Source: CAYWBI01 sp964456445
GTDB lineage: Bacteria; Calditrichota; Calditrichia; Calditrichales; J004
Length of the DNA: 23,888 nt
Reading direction: 5' to 3'
NCBI GenBank assembly: GCA_964456445.1
Contig: CAYWBI010000044.1
Coordinates: forward strand, 1 to 23,888
Shown: positions 14,959-23,192 of the stretch, in pieces
Numbering within the stretch: position 1 is the stretch's first letter
Layout of the letters: each line of letters starts with the position of its first letter
Program-made: the position numbers and the translations under genes
The notes under the pieces: generated by a model
Told to the model about the DNA's origin: nothing
Database searches by the model: none
Seen by the model: only the letters and a program-made list of their open reading frames with translations

Positions 14959-17526
14959 ATGTCATCCCATTTCATTCGTCTTTTAAAAAGTCTGCCTCTG
15001 ATTTTTATTTTGGCCGTGTCCTCAAACGGCCAGTCCCTGCCAGCCGGCGTCTCTATACACCAATTGGACAACGGGCTTCAGGTGATGATGGTAGAAAATC
15101 CTGCGCTGCCGATGGTGGGCGTAAATGTTGTAATCAAGGTTGGATCGGCTTACGAATCCTTTGCGACAAGCGGGATGAGCCATATGTTGGAGCATTTGCT
15201 TTTCAACGGCAGTACAAAGCGTACACAAAAACAGCTTTATGATGATGTGAAACGAATCGGCGGTTATAACAATGCAAACACCTCGGATTATTACACAAAT
15301 TTTATGATGGTGGCCCCAGCTGAACATGCCCGTGCCGCTATGGAAATCCAGGCAGACATGCTTTTTAATTCCACGCTGCCCCTAAAGAAATTTGAAAAGG
15401 AAAAGGGGATTGTGCTCGAAGAAATATCGAGGACCCTGGCCGACCCAAATGCCCAACTGGAACGCAATGCCAATGCCTTGCTTTATCCCGGTCATGCGCT
15501 TTCGCTGCCGACGCTGGGAACTTATGCCACCATCCAGCACATGCAACGCGACGCCGTTAATGCTTTTTACAAAAACAACTATGTGCCCAATAATATGCTG
15601 ATGAGCGTTATCGGGAATTTTAACAGCGCAGAGATGCTTGCCTTGATAAAGCAGACCTATGGTACGGCAAAACCGGGGTTGGTCAAACATGAGACCGATG
15701 AACGCTGGGCCACCGGATTTCAAAGACCGCTATCCGCACCAGACACAAGCAGGCTGTTTTATCGTTTTTATGATGGAGCCTCCCCACATTTGCAACTTTT
15801 TTATCCATTGGCGCAATTGGATGACCCGGCCTTTTTTGAATTATTTGATGTTGCCTTACAAAATGCACAATCGGAATTTGAAAATAAATTAAAGGATCAA
15901 TTTGCCGGCTCCATACAACGCGTAGGTTTACAGAGCCATTCATCCCCTGTGGGCGCTTATCTTGAGGTTGACCTGACTCTAAAAAAAACAGATGATATTG
16001 CTACACTTTCGCGGGCCATTACGCGGATGGTGCATAAAATTTCCTTTAAATTATCAAAGGGGCGAATTACAAGTGAGGTGGCCAAAACACGCACCTCCTT
16101 TTTAAAAAATATCGAGAAACCGCATATGTTTGGAATTTACAATGCCAATACCTTCGCCATAACAGGTATCGAAGGCGTTCTCGATTCCTACAGCGCCGGG
16201 CCATTGATGGCCGCTGCAAAAAAACTGGAGCAGTTCAGGGTAAGCAGTATGCCGATACGTCTTTTGCAACAACCATCATCTAAAAGCAGTGAAAAATCTG
16301 CCCTGCAACAACTTTCCCGGAAGATATTCAGCAACCCGTCGTCGGGGAATCAATTGATCATTGTTCAAAACCCCGGAAGTAAACTCCTGGCGATCCATTA
16401 TATGTTTGAACACAAAGCGGCCTTACAGGCGCGCTATGGGAAAGGCGCTTCTTTCATCCTGCATGATTGTTTTGGACAGCGTTTAAAATCACCGGCAATA
16501 GACGCCCAAAGCGCCCATTTTGGACTGGGTTTTAAGGTAAACGATAATCCATATTTTCCGATGGACAACATTTATCTCGATCCGGATTTCGGATATATCC
16601 GTGTGGAAGCCCTGGCCGATGATATCCCGGGGGTCATTTCCTTTTTGAACCGGACGATGCAGGATTTCAAACCGACAGAGGAGGAATTTAAGCAGGCGCT
16701 GAAAAACCGAAGCCGCGCTCAGGCCATGTCCGGCAGAGGGGACAAAGCCAAAACCCTGTTCAACAGTTTGTACCGTAAGATTATTTACACACAAGCGCCG
16801 CCTGACACCGGCCGGATGGATTATAAGCACATACAAAATTTTGCCCGGGAATATTTTCAGCCGGGTAATTGCATCATTTCGGTGGTTTCGCCCGAAGCGC
16901 CAGATAAGATCAATGAATACTTTAGCGAATATACCGGTCATGGTAAAAAAATTGACGCAGCGGTATTTAGTCAGGCTTTAATAACACCCACATCTTCAAT
17001 AACAATCGACACGGTTGGCCATGGATCGCGGGCGTATCTTTTTTATGGCTTTGTCAGACAGATCGACCCTAATGATATTGCTGCACTGCAGGCCCTTTCG
17101 TTAATTATCTCTGATAAAATTATTTTTGATATTCGTGAAAAACAGGGATTGGCATACCGCATAAGTGCCGGCATTTCCACTAGTGGGGATCATGCCCTGT
17201 TTTATATCAGCCAGGGCACCCGCCCGGAAAATGTGGACAAACTTGTACCGCAATACCCTGGATTTTTTAACATTAAAATCCTCAAAGGCCTTAGTGATGA
17301 CGAAGTAAACAAATCACTGAATAAATACTTAGGGCGAATGATGTTCCGTCGTTTATCAAGCATCAATCGGGCTTACTATCTTGCCCATTCGCTCTATTTT
17401 AAGGGCGACGCCAACTATGACCACACCTATCTTGAAGCCCTGAAAAAGATCAACAAAGACGATATCCTACGGGTGGCTGAAAAATATATGCATGTCGTGC
17501 ATCCGGTTTCCGTAACCGTGCGCTGA
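14959..17526 (+). CDS. Secreted M16-family zinc peptidase, double-domain
   Basis: An 855-residue protein with a signal peptide (residues 1-25, cleaved near S-N-G-Q). The N-terminal half carries the inverted zinc motif H75-M-L-E78-H79, with the third ligand E155 in V-L-E-E-I-S, 76 residues later as expected for M16. The second half (about 450-855) is an M16 C-terminal-type repeat without HxxEH. It contains the family signature F-D-I-R-E-K-Q-G-L-A-Y at about 730-740, which completes the clam-shell chamber used to degrade short peptides. Export suggests a periplasmic peptide-degrading role. A ribosome site AAGGAG precedes the ATG. The next gene starts 40 bases downstream on the same strand, but no functional link is evident. 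Family assignment is secure. Confidence 0.93.
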   Translation: MSSHFIRLLKSLPLIFILAVSSNGQSLPAGVSIHQLDNGLQVMMVENPALPMVGVNVVIKVGSAYESFATSGMSHMLEHLLFNGSTKRTQKQLYDDVKRIGGYNNANTSDYYTNFMMVAPAEHARAAMEIQADMLFNSTLPLKKFEKEKGIVLEEISRTLADPNAQLERNANALLYPGHALSLPTLGTYATIQHMQRDAVNAFYKNNYVPNNMLMSVIGNFNSAEMLALIKQTYGTAKPGLVKHETDERWATGFQRPLSAPDTSRLFYRFYDGASPHLQLFYPLAQLDDPAFFELFDVALQNAQSEFENKLKDQFAGSIQRVGLQSHSSPVGAYLEVDLTLKKTDDIATLSRAITRMVHKISFKLSKGRITSEVAKTRTSFLKNIEKPHMFGIYNANTFAITGIEGVLDSYSAGPLMAAAKKLEQFRVSSMPIRLLQQPSSKSSEKSALQQLSRKIFSNPSSGNQLIIVQNPGSKLLAIHYMFEHKAALQARYGKGASFILHDCFGQRLKSPAIDAQSAHFGLGFKVNDNPYFPMDNIYLDPDFGYIRVEALADDIPGVISFLNRTMQDFKPTEEEFKQALKNRSRAQAMSGRGDKAKTLFNSLYRKIIYTQAPPDTGRMDYKHIQNFAREYFQPGNCIISVVSPEAPDKINEYFSEYTGHGKKIDAAVFSQALITPTSSITIDTVGHGSRAYLFYGFVRQIDPNDIAALQALSLIISDKIIFDIREKQGLAYRISAGISTSGDHALFYISQGTRPENVDKLVPQYPGFFNIKILKGLSDDEVNKSLNKYLGRMMFRRLSSINRAYYLAHSLYFKGDANYDHTYLEALKKINKDDILRVAEKYMHVVHPVSVTVR

Positions 17527-17566
17527 CCATATTGGAAGAGGTGGTTGAAGGAGAGTAAGGGAAATC

Positions 17567-18919
17567 ATGCCGTTAACAGCACAGAACATAAAGGATATTG
17601 CTGCCGTTGGTGAAGGCTATAATGCGGAATTTAAACTGCAACTGCCTTCAAAGATCAGAGAGCTGGCCGAGGAAGCCTGCGCTTTTGCCAATGCGGCGGG
17701 CGGTGTGATTTTATTGGGTATTGACGATGCAAATGTCCTTCATGGAACCGATATTCAAAATAAAAAACGCTCTGCCCTGCAGGATACCCTAAATCAAATC
17801 CGTCATCAATTATCATGCTCTGTGTATTTTGTTGAGGTTGACGGAAAGCAGATTGGTGTTATTGAAATCCCTTCGGGCAGTCAAAAACCCTACACGTTTT
17901 CCGGCGCTATTTTTATACGGCAAGGGCCGAATTCACAAAAGCTGACCTCTGTTGAAGAGATGCGTGATTTTTTTCAGCAATCCGGTCGCATTTATTTTGA
18001 TGAGGGGAGCTGTAAAAACTTCTCTTACGAAAATGATTTCAATATGGAATTTTTCAAAGAGTTTCGTGTCCTGAGCGGTTTTTCCCCGGCAACGGAAGAT
18101 TTACAGATAATTAACAATCTCAAATTAAAAAATGAAGAGGGGGCGTTTAAAAACGGAAGTGTTTTGTTTTTTGGCAAAACCCCCGAAGCATATTTCGAGA
18201 AAGCGGTACTGCGCTGTATTGCCTTTGAAGGACACAACAGGGTACAGATCATCGATGATAAAATTTGGGGAGGTCCCCTGGTTTATCAATATCGCCAGGC
18301 GATGCGCTGGTTAAAGACCAAGTTAAATGTACGTTATCAAATTGAAGGTGGCGGCCCGCGAAAGGAACTTTGGGAAATCCCGGAGACGGCCCTAAAAGAG
18401 GCGCTTATCAATGCCCTTTCCCATCGGGATTACTATGATAAGGGCGGCCGGATTATGGTTGAAGTTTTTGAAGATCGGATTGAACTCAGCAATCCGGGCG
18501 GACTTGTCAGCGCTATTGCACCGGAGGAATTCGGTAGCAAGAGCTATAGCCGGAACCCGCTGATCTTTGGCCTGTTTGAGCGTATGAATATGGTGGAACA
18601 GGTTGGCTCGGGCATCAACCGCATAAAGGAAGCCGTGTTGCAGAACGGCCTGCCGGAAGCGGTGTTTAAAACCCAGGGTCTGTTTACGATTGTTTTTGCC
18701 AAAGCGGCCGTAAAAAGTTCGGAGAAAAGTTCGGAGAAAAGTTCGGAGAAAATCTTACAACTGGCAAAACACAACCCAAAAATAACGGCGGAAATGATTG
18801 CAGGAATTATCGGTCTTAGTTCGCGGGGCATTGAAAAACAAATAGCTAAGTTGAAAAGGCAAGGTAAATTAAGACGGATTGGGGCCGACAAGGGCGGGTA
18901 TTGGCAAGTCGTGGAATAA
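17567..18919 (+). CDS. AlbA_2/Schlafen-type ATP-binding regulator with winged helix
   Basis: A 450-residue protein of the COG2865 type. Residues about 15-130 are an AlbA_2 domain (YNAEFK, then CAFANAAGGVILLGIDD). Residues about 270-375 are a GHKL-like ATPase domain with N-box E-A-L-I-N-A-L-S-H-R-D-Y, S-N-P-G-G-L and G-S-G-I-N-R-I. A linker at 384-395 is three copies of SSEK. A winged helix at about 396-450 (I-I-G-L-S-S-R-G-I-E-K-Q-I) ends it. Such proteins are annotated as transcriptional regulators or RecG-like helicases, but there is no helicase domain here. Many are carried on accessory DNA and a few are linked to phage defence; nothing here proves that. GAAGGAG lies a little far upstream. 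It stands between the M16 gene and the broken YfiT gene with no partner. Confidence 0.85.
   Translation: MPLTAQNIKDIAAVGEGYNAEFKLQLPSKIRELAEEACAFANAAGGVILLGIDDANVLHGTDIQNKKRSALQDTLNQIRHQLSCSVYFVEVDGKQIGVIEIPSGSQKPYTFSGAIFIRQGPNSQKLTSVEEMRDFFQQSGRIYFDEGSCKNFSYENDFNMEFFKEFRVLSGFSPATEDLQIINNLKLKNEEGAFKNGSVLFFGKTPEAYFEKAVLRCIAFEGHNRVQIIDDKIWGGPLVYQYRQAMRWLKTKLNVRYQIEGGGPRKELWEIPETALKEALINALSHRDYYDKGGRIMVEVFEDRIELSNPGGLVSAIAPEEFGSKSYSRNPLIFGLFERMNMVEQVGSGINRIKEAVLQNGLPEAVFKTQGLFTIVFAKAAVKSSEKSSEKSSEKILQLAKHNPKITAEMIAGIIGLSSRGIEKQIAKLKRQGKLRRIGADKGGYWQVVE
18713..18752 (+). repeat. 12-bp in-frame tandem repeat, three copies plus a partial
   Basis: The unit AAAAGTTCGGAG occurs at 18713-18724, 18725-18736 and 18737-18748 without a mismatch, followed by AAAA. 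It encodes S-S-E-K three times in the linker between the ATPase-like and winged-helix domains. Because the unit is four codons long, gain or loss of copies changes only linker length. Exact identity, including synonymous positions, points to recent slippage. Confidence 0.95.
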
Positions 18920-18967
18920 GGACAAGGCCCTTAATCTTTCATTTTATGCCGAACACCATGTCCTTAT
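18916..18967. repeat. 9-bp inverted repeat after the AlbA_2 gene
   Basis: ATAAGGACA at 18916-18924 pairs perfectly with TGTCCTTAT at 18959-18967 across a 34-base loop. The left arm contains the TAA stop of the preceding gene. No T-run follows, so it is not a standard terminator. It may be chance or a remnant of a small mobile or regulatory element. Confidence 0.35.
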
Positions 18968-19170
18968 CCTGTGGATTTATTTGCAGGCATCCGGTAAGAG
19001 GTTTCCCTGCGCGTATCAGAATTGAAATATGTGCCGGGACTGAAAAACATTAAAATCGAATTTTGAATGATAATTTTTATTTACCGAAGTCAATTGACAT
19101 ACTAACTTTTCCTATATTAGCTCAAGTATGTTTTCTTTTTAAAACCATGCCGGTTATTATGAAATATGTT

Positions 19171-19722
19171 ATGAAAAAAACTTTCGAAAGTGAAAAGTTT
19201 AGATTTCCCATAGGGAAATTTGTTAAACCTAAAATATACACTGTTGGTCAAATAAATAAATGGATTGAAGAAATAGAACACTTTCCCGCGCGGATTTATT
19301 CATTGGTTACGGATTAGACCGAAACAGAATTAAATTGGCAATATAGAACAAATGGCTGGACAATCCGGCAGGTCGTTCATCATTGCGCGGATAGCCACAT
19401 GAATCGTTTTATAAGGTTTAAGCTGTGCTTAACGGAAAGCCTACCTGTGATAAAGCCATATTTTGAAGATAAATGGGCACATTTGCCCGATACAACCCAA
19501 ACCCCGGTATCGTATTCGGTTCAAATATTAGAAGGGTTACATTCGAGATGGGCGGTCCTGCTAAAGTCCCTGAATTCTCATGACCTGCAGAAAGAATTTA
19601 TTCATCCCGAAGCTGGCAAACGGTTTTCAATTGCCGAAAATATTGGTGTTTATGCCTGGCATTCAAATCACCATTTAGCCCATATTCAACAAGCTTTAAA
19701 CTTTAAAGGGGATTTTAATTAA
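19171..19722 (+). pseudogene. YfiT/DinB bacillithiol-transferase-like gene with in-frame amber stop
   Basis: Reading one frame from the ATG at 19171 gives a nearly complete YfiT-type protein of the DinB fold. F-R-F-P-I-G-K-F-V and W-I-E-E-I-E-H-F-P-A-R lie before a TAG at 19315-19317 (codon 49). After it, in the same frame, come N-G-W-T-I-R-Q-V-V-H-H, D-S-H-M-N-R-F-I-R-F-K, L-L-E-G-L-H-S-R-W-like text and A-W-H-S-N-H-H-L-A-H, ending at 19722. The metal-binding histidines (70/71 and the 164-171 cluster) are all after the stop. TAG probably replaced a leucine codon such as TTG by one base. With it, only a 48-residue fragment would be made. TAG ends intact genes at 3686 and 11705, so general recoding is unlikely. 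An in-frame ATG at 19399 could in principle restart. The leader region is AT-rich and has no clear ribosome site. A sequencing error is possible. Confidence 0.85.
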
Positions 19723-19813
19723 AAAAATTGCCTGCGATGTCAAACATATCCACTATCAGATGTGTTCATCAACTTAACGGGCCACGCCATTCCACCCAAA
19801 CAGGAATAACATC

Positions 19814-22800
19814 ATGTATAAAATACTAACAAGCTTCAGCCTGCTTCTTCTTTTGATCATAGGAGTCGGGGCGCAAAACATCCATCACGGTATATTTGTA
19901 AATTTGGACCCGGAGACGCACAGCCTGACCGTCACGGACACAATCACCATACCGGCGGATCAAATACAACGGCCGTTGACCTTTTTGTTGACCGCCGATC
20001 TTTCGGTTAAATCGCTTAGCCCAAATGCACGTGTAAGATTGTTGGAAAAAAGTGTATCCGCCGAAGACCAGGGAATGGACAAGGAACAATTTGACGTAAA
20101 GAGCGGGATAAGGCAGAACAAGTATGTGTTGGATTTTGATACGCCGCAATCGGGCGGCCGAAGGGTTCTATTAAAACTGAGCGGCGAAATAAACCATCCC
20201 ATCGAGCAGAGCGGTGAGGAGTATGCCCGCGGTTTTAGCCAAACGCCGGGGCTTATCGAAAAACGTGGCGCCTATCTTTCCGGTTCCACCTTTTGGGTGC
20301 CCTGGTTTAACGAAAACCTGATCACTTTTAGCCTGACCACATCGGTTCCCGAGGGCTGGGATGTTGTCAGCCAGGGCGAACGCGACAGACATCATATCCA
20401 TAATGGCCGGCGTATTACCCGCTGGCAGGCATCCACGCCGGGTGAGGAAGTGTTTCTTATTGCCGCCCCTTTTCATGAATATCATCAAAAAGCGGGGGCC
20501 GTGGATGTGATGGCTTTTTTACGGACGCCGGATGAATCACTGGCCAATAAATACCTGGAAACGACCGCCCAGTATCTTGAGATGTACCGTAAACTGATCG
20601 GTATGTACCCTTATTCCAAATTTGCTTTGGTGGAAAATTTTTGGCCAACTGGTTACGGCATGCCCAGTTTTACCCTGCTTGGCGATAAGATTATCCGTTT
20701 TCCTTTTATTCTTCATTCATCCTATCCGCATGAGTTGCTGCACAATTGGTGGGGCAACAGTGTCTATGTCAATTTTGAACAGGGCAACTGGTGCGAAGGG
20801 CTTACCGCGTATATGGCCGATCATCTGATAAAAGAGCAACGGGGGCAGGGCGCGGAATACCGTCGTTCCACCCTGCAAAATTTTACAAGCTATGTAAATC
20901 CTAAAAATGATTTTCCGCTTAGTAAATTTATATCACGTAACAGTGCAGCGTCCGCGGCAATCGGATATGGAAAATCGCTTATGACCTGGAATATGCTGCG
21001 GGACAAGGTTGGCGATGCAAATTTTATAAAAGGCGTACAGACTTTTTATCGTTCAGAAAAATATAAACGTGCTTCTTTTGATGATATCCGCATGGCGTTC
21101 GAAAAAGTAAGCGGCCAAAACCTAAAACCTTTTTTCAAGCAATGGGTCAATCGTACCGGCGCACCAAGGCTAAGCTTACAAGACGTTCGTGTGTCGTCAG
21201 TGAACGCAGGATTTGATCTCAACCTGACGTTAAAACAAAACCAGCCTGAGCAGGCATTTGTTCTGGATATTCCCGTTGCCGTTTCTTTTGTCGATACACT
21301 GGAAATGCACAGCCTGAAGATGACGCAAAAGGAACAGGCCTATACGCTTAATTTCGCCCATCGGCCATTAAAAATACAGGTAGATCCTCGGTTTTCTGTT
21401 TTCCGTACCCTGGATATAAATGAAATTCCGCCGTCGCTTTCCATGATTTTTGGTGCGCAGAAAGTCCTGATCGTTCTGCCGTCGTCCGCGGAAAAGGAAA
21501 TGGCCGACCGTTACCGGCGACTTGCTCAAATCTGGGGCAAGGGTCCAACGGATAAAATCAAAATTGTGGACGATACTTCATTAAAGCAATTGCCTGCCGA
21601 CCGGGCGGTTTGGTTGTTTGGCGCATCCAACAAATTTCTTCCCGCCATAAGAAAAGGTATTACGGATTATGATGCGGCGCTAAATGATAAAGACATCCGT
21701 TTTGGCCAGACCCGTTTAAAACGTACCAATAACAGCTTTATCATGGCGGTTCGTCACCCGCAAAACCCGGCATCTGTTATGGTATATCTTACAATTGGCA
21801 ACACAAATGCCGTGGCCGGTTTGGCGCGGAAACTGCCTCACTACGGCAAATACAGCTATCTCGCTTTCACGGGTGATGAACCGGTCAATATTGCCAAAGG
21901 TCAATGGCAGGCCGTGCATTCCCCACTCGTGGCCCTGCTGCCGACGAAGGGGATGCCCGCCAGGATCGATGTTAAAGTTCCGCTGCGCCCGGCCCTGGCG
22001 CAACTGGCGCCGCTATTTTCCGCCAAACGCATGAAACAATGCGTGGATTTTTTGGCCGACCCAAAACTCAAAGGCCGGGCCCCCGGAACGGAGGGGATCG
22101 ATAAAGCGGCAAAATACATCATGCAAAAATTTAAAACGGCAGGTTTGCAGCCGGGCGCCGATGATGGCAGCTATACCCAACAATGGCAAGCCGTTGTGTC
22201 CGCCAAGGGTCATAAAACTGCCGTACAAAACATCATTGGCATCATTCCGGGGAGCGATCCATCGCTTGCCGGGCAATCCGTTATCATCTCTGCTCATTAT
22301 GATCATCTTGGGCTGGGTTGGCCGGACGTCCACACCGGCGATGCGGGCAAAGTGCATCCCGGCGCGGATGATAATGCCAGCGGTGTGGCCGTGATGCTGG
22401 AAATGGCCCATATTCTCGGTAAATCATTAAAGCCAAAACGCACCATTGTTTTTGTGGCCTTTACGCTGGAGGAAGAGGGGCTGCTCGGTTCACAGCATTA
22501 TCTTACCCACAGCAAGCGCTTTCCTTCTTCTAAAATTATAGGTGATTTAAATCTCGATACGGTGGGACGCTTGGGAGAAAACAAATTATTGGTACTAAAT
22601 ACTAGCAGCGCCAGGGAATGGCCCTTTATTTTTATGGGCGCCGGATATGTTACCGGTGTCAAATCCGAGATGGTCACACAGGATTTGGATGGCAGCGATC
22701 AGGTCAGTTTTATAAAGGCGGGCATCCCGGCGGTGCAATTTTTCTCGGGAGTGAATGCGGATTATCACCGGCCATCAGACACTGCGGATAAAATTGACGC

Positions 22801-23191
22801 CGATGGTATGGTTAAAATAGCGGCTTATGTCCGTGAAGCGTTGGTCTATTTAGCCGACCGTCCCGATCCCCTGACCAACACAATAAAAAAGAACACGGCA
22901 GAAAAGCATCCGGCAGCCCGTGGCGGACGATCGGTTTCCACCGGCTCGGTTCCGGATTTTACCTTTGAGGGAAAAGGCGTACGGCTCTCGTCCATAAGAC
23001 CGGGGAGCGCTGCGGCAAAAGCCGGTTGGCAAAAAGACGATATTATTGTTGCTTTTGGCAATATGACGGTCAGTGATATGCGGAGCTATTCCGATGCTTT
23101 AAAAACCCATAAACCAGGGGATGCGGTCAATGTTAGCTTGCTGCGCAAGGGCAAAAAAATAATGACAACAATCATCCTGATGGCGCGCTAA
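19814..23191 (+). CDS. Secreted M1-M28-PDZ fusion metallopeptidase
   Basis: A 1125-residue exported protein (signal peptide 1-20, ending V-G-A-Q). An M1 gluzincin part spans about 20-530: H306-E-L-L-H310 with N-W-W-G-N and the third ligand E328 in W-C-E-G-L, then G-Y-G-K-S-L-M-T-W carrying the likely catalytic tyrosine. The spacing after HExxH is 17 residues, one less than usual, and the GxMEN motif is replaced by G-Y-G-M-P-S. A middle alpha/beta region (about 545-715) is unassigned. An M28 aminopeptidase domain spans about 735-1010 with all ligands: H828 in H-Y-D-H, D852 in G-A-D-D-N-A-S-G, E886-E887, D915 in N-L-D-T-V-G and H985 in Y-H-R-P-S-D. A PDZ domain (about 1045-1120) ends it. It probably degrades peptides in the periplasm or outside the cell. 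AGGAA precedes the start. Confidence 0.9.
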   Translation: MYKILTSFSLLLLLIIGVGAQNIHHGIFVNLDPETHSLTVTDTITIPADQIQRPLTFLLTADLSVKSLSPNARVRLLEKSVSAEDQGMDKEQFDVKSGIRQNKYVLDFDTPQSGGRRVLLKLSGEINHPIEQSGEEYARGFSQTPGLIEKRGAYLSGSTFWVPWFNENLITFSLTTSVPEGWDVVSQGERDRHHIHNGRRITRWQASTPGEEVFLIAAPFHEYHQKAGAVDVMAFLRTPDESLANKYLETTAQYLEMYRKLIGMYPYSKFALVENFWPTGYGMPSFTLLGDKIIRFPFILHSSYPHELLHNWWGNSVYVNFEQGNWCEGLTAYMADHLIKEQRGQGAEYRRSTLQNFTSYVNPKNDFPLSKFISRNSAASAAIGYGKSLMTWNMLRDKVGDANFIKGVQTFYRSEKYKRASFDDIRMAFEKVSGQNLKPFFKQWVNRTGAPRLSLQDVRVSSVNAGFDLNLTLKQNQPEQAFVLDIPVAVSFVDTLEMHSLKMTQKEQAYTLNFAHRPLKIQVDPRFSVFRTLDINEIPPSLSMIFGAQKVLIVLPSSAEKEMADRYRRLAQIWGKGPTDKIKIVDDTSLKQLPADRAVWLFGASNKFLPAIRKGITDYDAALNDKDIRFGQTRLKRTNNSFIMAVRHPQNPASVMVYLTIGNTNAVAGLARKLPHYGKYSYLAFTGDEPVNIAKGQWQAVHSPLVALLPTKGMPARIDVKVPLRPALAQLAPLFSAKRMKQCVDFLADPKLKGRAPGTEGIDKAAKYIMQKFKTAGLQPGADDGSYTQQWQAVVSAKGHKTAVQNIIGIIPGSDPSLAGQSVIISAHYDHLGLGWPDVHTGDAGKVHPGADDNASGVAVMLEMAHILGKSLKPKRTIVFVAFTLEEEGLLGSQHYLTHSKRFPSSKIIGDLNLDTVGRLGENKLLVLNTSSAREWPFIFMGAGYVTGVKSEMVTQDLDGSDQVSFIKAGIPAVQFFSGVNADYHRPSDTADKIDADGMVKIAAYVREALVYLADRPDPLTNTIKKNTAEKHPAARGGRSVSTGSVPDFTFEGKGVRLSSIRPGSAAAKAGWQKDDIIVAFGNMTVSDMRSYSDALKTHKPGDAVNVSLLRKGKKIMTTIILMAR

Positions 23192-23192
23192 G

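Noticed and set aside
16489..16941. Minus-strand open frame of 150 codons
   Set aside because: It lies wholly antisense inside the M16 peptidase gene, whose frame has strong family motifs on both sides.
17567..18919. Calling the AlbA_2 protein part of a phage-defence island
   Set aside because: No nuclease, methylase, integrase or other defence gene lies next to it; the flanking genes are housekeeping-type peptidases.
19094..19118. TTGACA plus TATATT as a promoter before the YfiT-like gene
   Set aside because: The spacing is only 13 bases, too short for a normal -35/-10 pair.
19063..19170. Upstream extension of the YfiT-like frame to an earlier start
   Set aside because: These 36 codons do not resemble the YfiT N-terminus, and no ribosome site precedes 19063; the family protein begins near 19171.
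19315..19317. TAG read as a sense codon through a changed genetic code
   Set aside because: TAG ends the SpoIIM gene at 3686-3688 and the proline-dehydrogenase-like gene at 11705-11707, so it acts as a normal stop here.
22013..22411. Minus-strand open frame of 132 codons
   Set aside because: It is antisense to the M28 catalytic region, where zinc-ligand motifs confirm the plus-strand reading.
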